From Gavia stellata (Eukaryota > Chordata > Aves > Gaviiformes > Gaviidae), in assembly GCF_030936135.1 (NCBI RefSeq), contig NC_082631.1:738721-802720 (forward strand): DNA of 64,000 nt, given 5' to 3'. Both the position numbers and the translations under genes were made by a program. Below are positions 21,001 to 32,600 of this stretch, piece by piece. How positions within the stretch are numbered: the stretch's first letter is position 1; each line of letters opens with the position of its first letter. The notes under the pieces were generated by a model. It was not told the DNA's origin. It saw nothing but the letters and a program-made list of their open reading frames with translations, and searched no databases.

Positions 21001-23814
21001 CACCTGGACAGACACCCAGAGGGACAGGCACCTGGATGGACAGACGGACACACAGGTGGGTGGACACCCAGACAGACACTCGGATGAACAGCCGGACAGA
21101 CAGACACGTACACAGACACCTGGATGGATGGACAACCAGGTGAACGGACACCTGGACACCTGGAAAGACAGACATGTGGACAGATGCCTGGATTGACGGA
21201 CACCCAGACAGACAGACAGACAGACCCCTGGGCAGGAAGAACACCCAGGTGGATGGACATATACCCAGATGCACACCCGGACAGACAGACAGACAACTGG
21301 ACACCCGGGTAGACACGCGGCTGGGTGGACAGATGGACAACCAGATGGGCACCTGGACAGATGGACAACCGGACTGGTAACTGGACACCCAGACAGGCGG
21401 ACACCCGGATGGATGGACAGACAGACAGATGGACAGACGGATGGATGGACACCTGGACAGACACCCAGACAGACACCCAGACACCTGGATGGATGGACAC
21501 CCAGACTGATGGACACCTGGAGGGACGGACAGATGGACAAGTGAGCAGACAGAAAGACGGACAACTGGACAGACCCCCTAGATGAACATCTCCCTGGATG
21601 GATGGAGCCCTGGATGAATGGACACCTGGATGGACAGACAGTTGGACACCAGGACAGACAGACACCTGGACAACCGGACAGATGGACACCAGGACAAGAT
21701 GGACACCTGGACAAGATGGACAGATGGATGGACATCAGCACAAGATGGACACCTGGAGAACCGGACAGACGGACACCTGGACAGCTGGACCTTTGGAGAC
21801 CTGGACAACCAGACAGGTGGACACGTGGGCAGATGGACACTTGGACAACCAGACAGACAGACGGACACCAGGACAGACAGACACCTGGACAGCTGGACAG
21901 CTGGACAACCGGATAGCTGGAGAACTGGACAGACAGAGACCTGGATACCTGGACAGCTGGACAACTGGACAGATGGACACTGGGACAGATGGACAACTGG
22001 ATACCTGGAGAGATGGACAGAAGAACAACCGGGCAGATGGACACTGGGAGAGACAGACACCTGGACAACCGGACAGATGGATACCTGGACAACTGGACAG
22101 ATGGAGACCCAGGTACCTGGACAGATGGACAGAAGGACAAATGGACAGATGGACACCAGGACAGACAGACACCTGGACAACCAGACAGATGGACAACTGG
22201 GCAGATGGACAACCGGGCAGGTGGACACTGGGACAGACGGACACCTGGACAACCAGATACCTGGACAAATGGACAGATGGAGAGACCTGGATACCTGGAC
22301 AGATGGACAGAAGGCCAAGGGGACAGACAGACACCTGGACAACTGGATACCTGGACAACCAGACAGACGGGCACTGGGACAACCAGCCAGAGGGACAACT
22401 GGAGAGACAGACAACGGGACACTGGGACACCCAGACAGACGGCCACGGGGACAGACGGACAACCAGACAGATGGACACTGGGACAATGGGCCAGAGGGAC
22501 AACTGGCGAGATGGACAACCGGACAGACGGACACTGGGACAACCAGCCAGAGGGACAACTGGAGAGATGGACAACCGGACAGACGGACACTGGGACACTC
22601 AGACAGACAGCCACGGGGACAGACGGACAACCGGGACCAATGGACACCAGGACAGATGGACACTGGGACAACCGGCCAGATGAACAACTGGAGAGACGGA
22701 CAGACGGACAGACGGACAGACGGATAGACAGACAACCGGATGGATGGACACTGGGGCACCCAGACAGACGGCCACGGGGACAGATGGACAACTGACCAGA
22801 TGGACACTGGGACAACCGGCCAGATGAACAACTGGAGAGATGGACAGACGGACACTGGGACACCCAGACAGACGGACAACCAGGACTGACGGACACCGGG
22901 ACAGATGGACACCGGGACAACTGGCCAGATGGACAACTGGAGAGATGGACAAACGGACACTGGGACACTGGGACAGATGGACAACCGGGACCGATGGACA
23001 CCGGGACAGATGGACACCAGGACCGACGGACACTGGGACAACTGGCCAGATGGACAACTGGAGAGATGGACAGACGGACACTGGGACACCCAGACAGATG
23101 GACAACCGGGACCAACAGACACCGGGACAGATGGACAACCAGGACCAACGAACACCGGGACTGATGGACACCGGGACAGACGGACAACCAGGACCAACGG
23201 ACACCGGGACTGATGGACAACCGGGACTGACGGACAACCGGGACTGACGGACACCAGGACAGACAGACACCGGGACAGACAGACAACCGGGACCGATGGA
23301 CAACCGGGACAGATGGACAACCGGGACAGACAGACAACCGGGACTGACGGACAACCGGGACTGACGGACAACCGGGACAGACAGACAACTGGGACCAACG
23401 GACAACCGGGAGAGATGGACAACCAGGACAGACAGACACCGGGACAGACAGACAACCGGGACCGACGGACAACCGGGACAGATGGACAACCGGGACAGAC
23501 GGACAACCGGGACTGATGGACAACCGGGACTGACGGACAACCGGGACAGACAGACACCGGAACCGACGGACGGACGGAGCCCGACCCCCCCCCCCCCACC
23601 CCCCGGTGCCCACCTGCGGCGGGGCCCGGTCCCGGAGCACCCCCAGAAGCGCGGCGGCGGCGGCGGCGGCCCCCAGAGCGGCGGCTCCGAGAGCGGTGAG
23701 GAGCGGGAGGAGGCGGCGGCGGCCCCGGTCCCGGTCCCGGTCCCGGTCCCGGTCCCGGTCCCGGCACCGGCAGGGAGGCAGCGGGGGGGCCTCGGGGTCG
23801 GCGAGCGGTGGCAT
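18082..23814 (-). CDS. TNFSF9: TNF ligand superfamily member 9 (4-1BB ligand)
   Basis: Type II membrane ligand of the T-cell costimulatory receptor 4-1BB. Minus-strand exons: 23614-23814, 20412-20445, 18082-18503; phases agree and the product has 218 residues (human 254). The N-terminus MPPLADPEAPPLPP resembles human SLDPEAPWPP. Residues 18-30 are an Asp-Arg dipeptide run encoded by a six-base repeat. The membrane helix is about 35-60. The short exon 2 (VATAAHMLLSA) matches the small middle exon of mammalian TNFSF9. Exon 3 is the TNF homology domain: SWRYEEGINGVFL, LQVTVGGLYLLYGQF, TVPLVLPEGAGSDPARS, and GWQLAQDEREGNFVGLLRI, corresponding to human AWQLTQGATVLGLFRV. Opposite orientation to TNFSF14, as in human. 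CD70 is the alternative but fits worse. The start is the only ATG before the helix. Confidence 0.9.
18520..19560. repeat. Higher-order 122-base minisatellite in TNFSF9 intron 2
   Basis: Short units around 'cccaatgggagatgggtg' are arranged in a 122-base higher-order unit repeated almost perfectly about five times from 18555 to 19200, then decaying. Confidence 0.85.
19600..20230. repeat. Minisatellite in TNFSF9 intron 2
   Basis: Units of about 30 or 60 bases carrying 'gaggatgctccgtgacaccc' and 'ggggaccacagggatg'. Confidence 0.75.
20730..23575. repeat. GGACAGATGGACA minisatellite filling TNFSF9 intron 1
   Basis: About 2.8 kb of short units such as 'ggacagatggacaaccggga'. On the minus strand it is open in all frames over long stretches; the frame of TNFSF9 exon 1 stays open from the start codon to 20470, just short of exon 2. 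Confidence 0.9.
23722..23768 (-). repeat. Coding hexanucleotide repeat in TNFSF9 exon 1
   Basis: On the plus strand GGTCCC/CCGGTC units repeat about seven times. Read on the minus strand they code for alternating Asp-Arg at residues 18-30 of the cytoplasmic tail. Length variation in steps of two residues would be expected. Confidence 0.8.
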
Positions 23815-23842
23815 CGCGGCGGGGGCCGAGTGGCGGAGCCGC

Positions 23843-23850
23843 CTTATAGA
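23843..23850 (-). promoter_or_regulatory. TATA box of TNFSF9
   Basis: Minus strand CTATAAGG, about 30 bases upstream of the start codon, inside a CpG-rich stretch (about 23600-24300). Normal TATA-to-start spacing would place transcription start almost at the ATG, implying a very short 5' UTR. Confidence 0.5.
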
Positions 23851-24344
23851 GGGACCGGGCGGGGCGGGGGGACGGGGACGGGACCGGGGAGGGACCGGGG
23901 AGGGGGGGGGACGGGGACACCGGGGACACCGGGGGCGGGACTACGGGGGACCGGGCGGGGCCGGGGAGGGACCGCGGGGGGGGAACCCGGGGGGACCGTG
24001 GAGGGGGGGGGACAGCGGTGGCACCGGGAGGGGACAGACCGGCAGTGGGGGGGGGGGGGGGAGAGCGACACCGGGGGGGGACACCGGAGGGACAGCGGTG
24101 GGACCGGGGGGGGGACCACGGTGGGACCCGGGGGGGGGACACCGCGGTGGGACCGGGGGGGGGGGACGGGGTGGCGCTGGGGAGGGACAGGGGGTGGGGA
24201 CAGACCGGCACCGGGGGTGGGGACAGACCGGGGAGGAACCGGTGGCACCGGGGGCGGGGGGAGCCCGGGGGACACCGGGGAGGGGGGAGAGGGCTGGAGA
24301 GGGGACACCGGTGTCGGGGGGGCTGCCCGGTCCCCCCACCCACT

Positions 24345-25285
24345 TGGGTGCCCGGACGGTGGGTCCCCGTGGCACCCCAGGGAGCTTTTGGGGGGGGTCT
24401 ATGGGTGCCTGAACGCTGGGTCCCCTTGGCACCCTGGGGAGCTTTTGGGGGGGGTCTATGGGTGCCCGGACGCTGGGTCCCCTTGGCACCCCAGGGAGCT
24501 TTTGGGGGGGGTCTATGGGTGCCCGGACGCTGGGTCCCCTTGGCACCCCAGGGAGCTTTTGGGGGGGGGTCTTGGGTGCCCGGACACCTGGGTCCCCGTG
24601 GCACCCTGGAAGCAAATGGGGGGGGTCTTGGGTGCCCGAACGCTGGGTCCCCGTGGCACCCCAGGGAGCTTTTTTGGGGGGGGGTCTTGGGTGCCTGAAC
24701 GCTGGGTCCCCTTGGCACCCCAGGGAGCTTTTTTGGGGGGGGGTCTTGGGTGCCTGAACGCTGGGTCCCCTTGGCACCCTGGGGAGCTTTTGGGGGGGGG
24801 TCTAAGGGTGCCCGGACGCTGGGTCCCTTTGGCACCCTGGGGAGCTTTTGGGGGGGGGGCTATGGGTGCCCGGACACCTGGGTCCCCGTGGCACCCTGGA
24901 AGGAAATGGGGGGGGTCTTGAGTGCCCGGACGCTGGGTCCCTTTGGCACCCTGGGGAGCTTTTGGGGGGGGGGTCTTGGGTGCCCGGACGCTGGGTCCCC
25001 TTGGCACCCCAGGGAGCTTTTGGGGGGGGTCTTGGGTGCCCGGACGCTGGGTCCCCTTGGCACCCTGGGGAGCTTTTGGGGGGGGTCTTGGGTGCCCGGA
25101 CGCTGGGTCCCCTTGGCACCCTGGGGAGCTTTTGGGGGGGGGTCTTGGGTGCCCGGACGCTGGGTCCCCTTGGCACCCCAGGGAGCTTTTGGGGGGGGTC
25201 TTGGGTGCCAGGACGGTGGGTCCCCTTGGCACCCTGGGGAGCTTTTGGGGGGGGGGGCTATGGGTGCCCGGACACCTGGGTCCCT
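24345..25285. repeat. Minisatellite of 58 bases upstream of TNFSF9
   Basis: About 16 copies of a 55 to 60 base unit containing 'gggtgcccggacgctgggtc' and 'gggagcttttgggggggg'. G-runs of seven to nine are frequent on the plus strand. Confidence 0.9.
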
Positions 25286-25289
25286 CCCG

Positions 25290-25420
25290 GCGGTGACGTG
25301 ACCGCGGAGTGGAAGTGTCCCCCCCCCCGGGGATTTCGCCTCTCTCGGCCGTGACGGAGCCACGGAGTTTCCTCCCACGGAGCGGGGCCGGAATTTCTGC
25401 CCCCCCCCACTTCCCCGGGG
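25290..25420. promoter_or_regulatory. Unique island with CRE-like and NF-kB-like sites
   Basis: A stretch of about 130 non-repetitive bases between two minisatellites holds TGACGTGA (25294-25301), GGGGATTTCG (25329-25338, one mismatch to the kB consensus), CGGAGTTTCC (25363-25372, fits the c-Rel type HGGARNYYCC) and CGGAATTTCT (25389-25398, one mismatch). Its position 1.5 kb upstream of TNFSF9 suggests an inducible enhancer. Inference only. Confidence 0.4.
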
Positions 25421-25539
25421 GGGGCGGGACGGGACTGGGAAGGGTTTTTGGGGGGGGGGGGGGTGTGTGACACCAACCCTGGGTCCCCAACACGGCCTGG
25501 GGGGGCGGGGCAGCTTCCCGACCGCCGGGGTCCCCTTGG

Positions 25540-26240
25540 GTGCCACCCCCACCCATGGGAGACACCCCCCCCATGGGAGACCCCTTCCCTTGGGAGACCC
25601 CTTCCCATGGGAGACACCCCCCATGGGAGACACCCAAACCCATGGGACCGCCCCCCATGGGAGAACCCCCCCCATGGGAGACCCCCCCACCCATGGGAGA
25701 CCCCTCCTATGGGAGACACCCCTTACCCATGGGAGAACCCCCCACCCATGGGAGACCCCCCCACCATGGGAAACCCCCCCCATGGGAGACACCCCCCCAT
25801 GGGAGACCCCCCCCATGGGAAACCCCCCAAGTGAGCCCCCCCCCCCATGGAAGACCCCCCCCAAGTGAGACCCCCCAAGTGAGGCCCCCCCCAAGTGAGA
25901 CCCCCAAATGCCCCCCCCATGTGAAAGCCCCCCGAAATGGGACCCCCATGGGAGACCCCCCCAAATGAGCCCCCCCCCATGGGAAACCCCCCAAGTGACC
26001 CCCCCCCATGGCAGACCCCCCCCAAGTGAGACCCCCCATGTGAAACCCCCCCGAAATGGGACCCCCATGGGGGACCCCCCCCAAATGAGACCCTCCCCAA
26101 GTGAGGCCCCCCCCAAGTGAGACCCCCCAAGTGAGGCCCCCCACAAATGACCCCCCCCATGTGAAACCCCCCCGAAATGGGACCCCCATGGGAGACCCCC
26201 CCATGGGAGACCCCCCCATGGGAGACCCCTAAGTGACTCC
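25540..26240. repeat. Minisatellite CCATGGGAGACCCCCC
   Basis: Short units 'catgggagacccccccca', grading after 25830 into 'aagtgagaccccccc' and 'tgtgaaagccccccgaaat' variants. Confidence 0.85.
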
Positions 26241-26299
26241 CCCCACCCCGTAAACCCCCCAAGTGAGACCTCCATGTAAAACCCCCCCTTGGGGAACCC

Positions 26300-26660
26300 C
26301 CAGGGGGGAGTCCCCTGCCAGGCCCGCCTTCCGCCCCGCCCCTTCCCCCGCCCCCTTCCCCTGGCCCCGCCCCTCTCTCCGGGCCCGCCCTCGCCCTTGG
26401 CCGCTGCCCCGCCCTGGCCTCGCGCCTGCCCCGGAGGCCCAGAGAAGCCCCGCCTCTCCCCGCCAGCCGCCAATCAGCGCGCCCCGCTGCGGGGGAGGCG
26501 GTAAGAGCGGCGCGCGGACGAGTGACGCCAGAGCGCCCGCGGGAGGAGATGGGCGGTGCCGGAAAGGCGCGTCACGTGACTCAGGCGGCGGCGCGGGGAC
26601 CGCGTAGAGACGGTACGGGTTGGGGAGGGGGCGCGGTCATGGGCGGGGCTGTGGGCGGGG
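26300..26660 (+). promoter_or_regulatory. CpG island promoter, probably of ILVBL
   Basis: CpG-dense, GC-box-rich DNA with a CCAAT box (GCCAATCAGC, near 26469), an ATF-like site (near 26521) and a perfect GTCACGTGAC palindrome (about 26571-26580), which fits USF and TFEB/CLEAR sites. A good donor-like junction, GAGACG/GTACGG, follows near 26613, so a non-coding first exon may end there. ILVBL is the next plus-strand gene. Confidence 0.5.
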
Positions 26661-26958
26661 CTTAGAGCGGTGGGCGTGACCGACAGGTGTGGGCGGGGCC
26701 TCCAGGCGCAGTGCTTCCGGGAAGGGCAGGTGGCTGCGGGGACGGTGGGGGGGGGGGCGGGCCCGGGGGGGGTCCCGGTACCGGGGGGGGGTCCCGGTAC
26801 CGGGAGACACGCGGAGGGGGTGTCCCCAGCCCTGGGGGGGGTCATGGGGACGGGGGGGGGGTCTTGAGAGGGGGGGCGTGGGACCGGAGGGACACCCGGG
26901 GGGGGGGGGGAGAGGGAGAGGGGGGCTCCGTGGGGGGGGTTATGGGATGGGGGGGTCA

Positions 26959-27158
26959 NNNNNNNNNNNNNNNNNNNNNNNNNNNNNNNNNNNNNNNNNN
27001 NNNNNNNNNNNNNNNNNNNNNNNNNNNNNNNNNNNNNNNNNNNNNNNNNNNNNNNNNNNNNNNNNNNNNNNNNNNNNNNNNNNNNNNNNNNNNNNNNNNN
27101 NNNNNNNNNNNNNNNNNNNNNNNNNNNNNNNNNNNNNNNNNNNNNNNNNNNNNNNNNN
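26959..27158. other. Assembly gap of 200 N
   Basis: Exactly 200 unknown bases, flanked on the left by G-runs and on the right by a GGACACAGCCAGGACA minisatellite. The size is probably arbitrary. Confidence 0.99.
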
Positions 27159-27159
27159 T

Positions 27160-27760
27160 CCAGGACAGGGGTGGCCTTGGCGGGGGACACAGCCAGGACA
27201 GGGATGGCCTTGGCGGGGGGACACAGCCAGGACAGAGTGGCCTTGGGGGGGGACGACAGCCAGGACAGAGTGCCTGCGGGGGGGGACAGTCAGGACAGGT
27301 GGCCTTGGGGGGGGACACAGCCAGGACAGAGTGGCCTTGGGGGGGACGACAGCCAGGACAGAGTGGCCTTGGGGGGGGGGACAGTCAGGACAGGGGTGGC
27401 CTTGGGGGGGGGGACACAGCCAGGACAGAGTGGCCTTGAGGGGGGGACAGCCAGTGACAGGGGTGGCCTTGGGGGGGACGGGGACAGGGTGGCCTTGGGG
27501 GGGGGACACAGTCAGGACAGGGGGTGGCCTTGGGGGGGGGACACAGTCAGACAGGGGTGGCCTTGGGGGGGGACACACAGCCAGGACAGGGTGGCCTTGA
27601 GGACAGAGGGGACAATTGGGATGGAGTGGCCACAGGTTGAGGGTGACCATAAGGAGAAGGGGACACCGAGGATGGGGGGGGGACGGACAGCCAGGACAGG
27701 GGTGGCCTCAGAGGGGGGGACAGCCAGGACAGGGGTGGCCTTGGGGACAGAGGGGACGAG
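27160..27760. repeat. Minisatellite of about 31 bases after the gap
   Basis: Units containing 'cacagccaggacagagtgg' and 'ccttgggggggg' repeat about 18 times. The gap probably lies inside this array. Confidence 0.85.
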
Positions 27761-27824
27761 GAACCAGCGGAGCAGCCAAAACAGGGTAGAAAACCAGGGC
27801 TGAGCTTGTCCCCTTCGTCCCCAG

Positions 27825-27862
27825 GGACCCGTCGTCACCTCGCTGTCACCGTCACCCAGCAG
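27825..27862 (+). other. Possible non-coding 5' exon of ILVBL
   Basis: A pyrimidine-rich acceptor ('cccttcgtccccag') and a CAG/GTACCA donor bracket 38 bases. It lies between the CpG island and the first ILVBL coding exon. Nothing besides splice-like borders supports it. Confidence 0.25.
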
Positions 27863-27899
27863 GTACCACCATCCCGGCGGGAGGGGGACGACACACACC

Positions 27900-28280
27900 G
27901 AACCCCCAACACCGCCCCCAAAATGGGATAATTTTACCCAATTGGAGCCTTTTTTGCCCCATTTTGCTCTTGCCTTTGCTGCCGGTGAGCTGCGACCCCC
28001 ACCCGCCTTTTTTTAAGCCCCAAAAGGGGGAAATTGGGGTTTAAGGAGAAAATCCGCGGTCTAAAGCCGCTCCGGGCGCGGGAAGTGACTAAAACCGTGC
28101 GTGTTTTGGGGGGAAATTAAGCCGGTTTGGTATTATCGGCTCTTCCCTTCGGGTCTTTATGCGGGCGCCAGGAATTGCAGCAGACTGACGCCGGGGTGTC
28201 GCCGTCGCCGCCTTCGTTAGGTGGTAATTATGCGAATGAGCTGGGTTTGCGCTGGCGCCTGGGGTTGAGCCGAGAATTGG
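27900..28280. other. Unique non-coding sequence of mixed composition
   Basis: One of the few stretches without tandem repeats and of ordinary composition, including 'ggtggtaattatgcgaatga'. No exon or RNA gene is recognised. It may hold control elements of ILVBL intron 1. Confidence 0.4.
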
Positions 28281-28284
28281 ACCT

Positions 28285-29530
28285 GGGTTCAATTAAACTG
28301 GGTTTAATTAAATTGGGTTCAATTCACCGGATTCAATTCATTGGCGTCAATTAAACTGGGTTCAATTCACCAGGTTCCGTTAAACCGGGTTCAGTTAAAC
28401 TGGGTTCGGTTAACCGAGTTCGGTAAATCAGGTTCAAGTCACTGGGTTCAGTTAAACTGGGTTCAATTAAAACCAGGTTTGATTAAATTGGGTTCAATTA
28501 AACTGGGTGCAGTTAACCAGGTTCAATTCACCAGGTTCAGTTAAACCAGCTTTGATTAAACCGGGTCCGATTCACGGGGTTCAGTTGAACTGGGTTTCAC
28601 TGGTTCAGTTAAACTGGGTACAATTAAACTGGGTTCAGTTAAACCAGGTTTGATTAAATTGGGTTCAGTTCACCAGGTTTAATTAAACTGGGTCCAGTTA
28701 ACCGGGGTTCAATTCACCAGGTTCAGTTAAACCAGCTTTGATTAAACCAGGTCTGATTCACTGGGTTCAGTTAAACTGGGTTCAGTTAAACCATCTTTGA
28801 TTAAACTGGGTTCAATTCACCTAGGTTCAATTAAACTGGGTTAGTTAACCAGGTTCAGTTAAACTGGGTTCAGTTAAACCAGCTTTGATTAAACCGGGTC
28901 CGATTCACGGGGTTCAGTTAAACTGGGTTCACTGGGTTCAGTTAAACCGGGTTTGATTAAACTGGATTCAGTTAAACCAGGTTTGATTAAATTGGGTTCA
29001 GTTCACCAGATTCAATTAAACTGGGTTCAGTTAACCAGGTTCAGTTAAACTGGGTTCAGTTAAACCAGCTTTGATTAAACCGGGTCCGATTCACGGGGTC
29101 AGTTAACTGGGTTCACTGGGTTCAGTTAAACCAGGTTTGATTAAACTGGATTCATGTTAAACCAGGTTCAATTAAACTGGGTTCAGTTAACCAGGTTCAA
29201 TTCACCAGGTTCAGTTAAACCAGCTTTGATTAAACCGGGTCCGATTCACGGGGTTCAGTTAACCGGGTTTGATGAAACTGGGTTCAATTAAACCGGGTTC
29301 AGTTAACCGGGTTCAATTAAACCGAGTTCAGTTAACCAGGTTCAATTAAACTGGGTTCAGTTAAACCGGCTTCAATGCATTGGGTTCGATTAAACCGGGT
29401 TCAATTCACTGGGCTCGGTTAAACCGGGCTCAGTTAAACTGGGTTTGATTAAACCAGGTTCAATTCATTGTGTTTGGTTAACCCGGGTTAGGTTAATCTG
29501 GGTTCGGTTAATCTGGGTTTAATTCACTGC
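28285..29530. repeat. TTAAACTGGGTTCAG minisatellite
   Basis: About 75 units of 15 to 18 bases ('ggttcagttaaactgggttc'). AT content is far higher than in the neighbouring arrays. It lies upstream of the first ILVBL coding exon. Confidence 0.9.
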
Positions 29531-29698
29531 CGCCATCCCGGGGCCACCCCAGGGTTTGGGGACGGTGGCACCGTTGTCATGCCGTCGTGGTGGTTTCGGC
29601 ACATCCCGCTCGACGCAACCCCATCTCATGGGGCTTTGGTTTTGGTTTTCCCTCCATCCCGGGCAACGTTTTCCAGCTCCTGGCACACCGGCATCCCC

Positions 29699-32600
29699 AT
29701 GGATCTCCTTGCCGGCATCGGCTGCGCCTGTGCCGGGCTCCTGGTACTGCTGGCGGCGGGCGCTGCTGGGGGTGGCGTATCGCTTGGGGCTGCTCTACCA
29801 GCTCTGGCATAAGGTAGGGCGAGACGGGCGAGAACGCGTTGGTTTTGCCGAAAACCGCCTATTTTTGAAACAATCCCGGCCGACGGCTCGGCAAAGGGAT
29901 GGTGACGCCGCGCACATCCTCCCGGTGAACTCCTTACCGTGCAGGTGGATCCCCGAAGCCCCGGCACGGTGGTGAGTTGGTGGCGGAGGTGCTGAAGGCG
30001 CACGGCGTCCGTTTCCTCTTCGCCTTGGCTGGTTGGCCACATCTCACCCATCTTGGTGGCCAGCGAGAAGGTGGGCATCCGCGTGGTGGACACCCGGCAC
30101 GAAGCCACCGCCGTCTTCGCCGCCGATGCTGTCTCCAGGCTCTCGGGTGCGGATATGGAGGGGGATCTCATGGCCAGCACCTTCTCCTGCCCCAATGGAT
30201 GGAGGATTTTGGGGGTGTCCCGGCTTGGTGGGGTCCCGGTTGACCTAAGAAGGGTTCAAACTCTCTCCACGGTGGGTTTTGTCCCCATTTATCCGCCCCC
30301 CGGAGATAATTTGGCAGCTCCGTTGGCATCTCCGGTGACGCTAAGGCAAGGAGAAGGTGGCCCATGGCCAACGCCTTCTCCTGCCCCAATGGATAGAAGA
30401 TTTTGGGGTGTCCCAGATTGGTGGGGGTCCCCATTGAGTGGAGAAGGGTTCAAATGCTCTCCACGGTGGCTTTTGTTACCATTTATCCCCCCCGAAGATA
30501 ATTTGGCAGCTCCGGTGAGGACAGGATGAGGAGAAGGTGGCCCCATGGCCAGCGTCTTCTCCTGCCCCAATGGGTGGAGGGTTTTGGGGTGTCCCGGCTT
30601 TTTGGGGTCCCCGTTGAGCGGAGAAGGGTTCAAAGACTTTGTGGGTGTCCAAGGTCCCTCCACGGTGGCTTTTGTCTCCATTTATCCCCCCCCCGGAGAT
30701 AATTTGGCAGCTCCGGTGAGGACAGGATGAGGAGAAGGTGGCCCCATGGCCAGCACCTTCTCCTGCCCCAAAGGATAGAAGATTTGGGGTGTCCCGGCTT
30801 TTTGGGGTCCCCGTTGAGCCAAGAAGGGTTCAAAGACTTTGTGGGTGTCCAGGGTCCCTCCACGGTGGTTTTTGTCACCATTTATCCCCCCCGGAGATAT
30901 TTGGCAGCTCCGGTGAGTTAATTCAGCCACTTGGGTGCCAACGAGATGAGCAACCAAACACAACCCTGAACCCCCGGCCAAAAAATCGGGGTGCAGAGGG
31001 ACCCCCTTCCACCCCCCACCCCCCCTCGCCCCCCCCCCCCCCCCCCAATTTCCCCGCAGGTCGCATCGGTGTCGCCGCCGTCACCGCCGGTCCCGGCGTC
31101 ACCAACACGGTGACGGCCATCAAGAACGCCCAGATGGCCGAGTCACCGGTGCTGCTCATCGGGGGAGCAGCCGCCTCGCTGCAGAAGGTGGGGGGAACCC
31201 CCCCCCAAAAAAATAAATCCCCTCCCGTTCCCGTTTTTGGGTTTTTTTCCCCCATTTTTGGGGTTCGAGGCTCATTTTTCTCATCTCCGCAGGGTCGGGG
31301 AGCGCTGCAGGACATCGACCAGCTCTCGCTCTTCAAGACGCTTTGCAAAGCGTGCGTGGCGGTGGGCGCCGTCCGCGACATCGTCCCCACCCTCCGCAAA
31401 GCCATCGCCACCGCGCAGTCGGGGACCCCCGGTAAAAAATAATAACGGGGAGTTTTGGGGCGGGGGGGGGACGGGGGACACCCCAAAAACACCCCTGAGG
31501 AGTTTGGGCGATGGGTTTTGGCCCCGCTACGGATCAGCCGGTGGGGTTTGCAGCGGGCGTTTTGGGGTGCTGCTGTTTGAATTAGGGGTGAATCACCCAA
31601 AAAGTAGTTTTGGGGTGATGTTGGGGGGTGTGTCCCCCCCCCCCCAAATCTGCACCCCGATTCTGTAGGACCCGTCTTCGTGGAGTTCCCCATCGATGTG
31701 CTCTACCCTTCCACGTGGTGGAGAAGGAGATCGGTGGCACCAAGAGCGCCCGGGGGCTGCGGGGAAAGGTGGTGCAGTGGTGAGCAGCAGCCCCCCCTCG
31801 CCCACCCCCCCCAGCACCCTAGGGTGCTGCTGGCACCCCAAAGTGTCCCAGCACCCCAATATTCATCCCCCCCACCCCGATAGGTACCTCCAAAACTACA
31901 TCCGTAACCTCTTTGCGGGTGCCTGGGAGCCCCGGGACGTGTCCCCGTTGCCCGTGCAGGTGCCACTGGCCACCGAGGAGGAGGTGGGTTTTGGGGGATC
32001 CCCCCGCTATGGATTGGGGGTTTTGGGGTGTCGGGGGGTGGGGTGGGTTTGGGATCGGCTGAGGTGGGTTTTGGGGGGGCTGGGATGGGTTTGGGGTATG
32101 GCAGAGCGGGGTTTTGGGGTTAAATCAGCTGGTTTGGGGCTCAGCTGGGCCAGTTTGGGGGTTCAGTTGGGCCAGTTTGGGGGTTCAGTTGGGCCAGTTT
32201 TGGGGCTCAGCTGGGCTGCTTTGGGGGTTCAGTTGGGCCAGTTTTGGGGCTCAGGGGAGCTGCTTTGGGGGTTCAGTTGGGCCAGCTTTTTGGGGCTCAG
32301 CTGAGCCAGATTTTGGGGTTCAGCTGGGCCAGTTTTGGGGCTCAGCTGGGCTGATTTTAGGGCTCAGCTGGGACAGTTTTGGGGCTCAGCTGAGCTGGTT
32401 TTGGGGCTCAGCTGGGCTGGTTTGGGGGTTCAGTTGGGCCAGTTTTGGGGCTCAGTGGAGCTGGTTTTGGGGCTCAGCTGGGCTGATTTTAGGGCTCAGT
32501 GGGGCAGTTTTTGGGGCTCAGCTGGGCCGGTTTTGGGGCTCAGCTGAGCTGGTTTTGGGGCTCAGTTGGAACCGTTTTGGGGCTCAGCTGGGCTGGTTTG

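Noticed and set aside
18082-23814. Identity as CD70
   Set aside because: The DPEAP N-terminus, very small second exon, GWQLAQ...VGLLR ending and position next to the block edge fit TNFSF9 better.
20408-24835. Minus-strand open frames of about 1,000 codons around TNFSF9
   Set aside because: Apart from the real exons they are translations of the intron 1 and upstream minisatellites.
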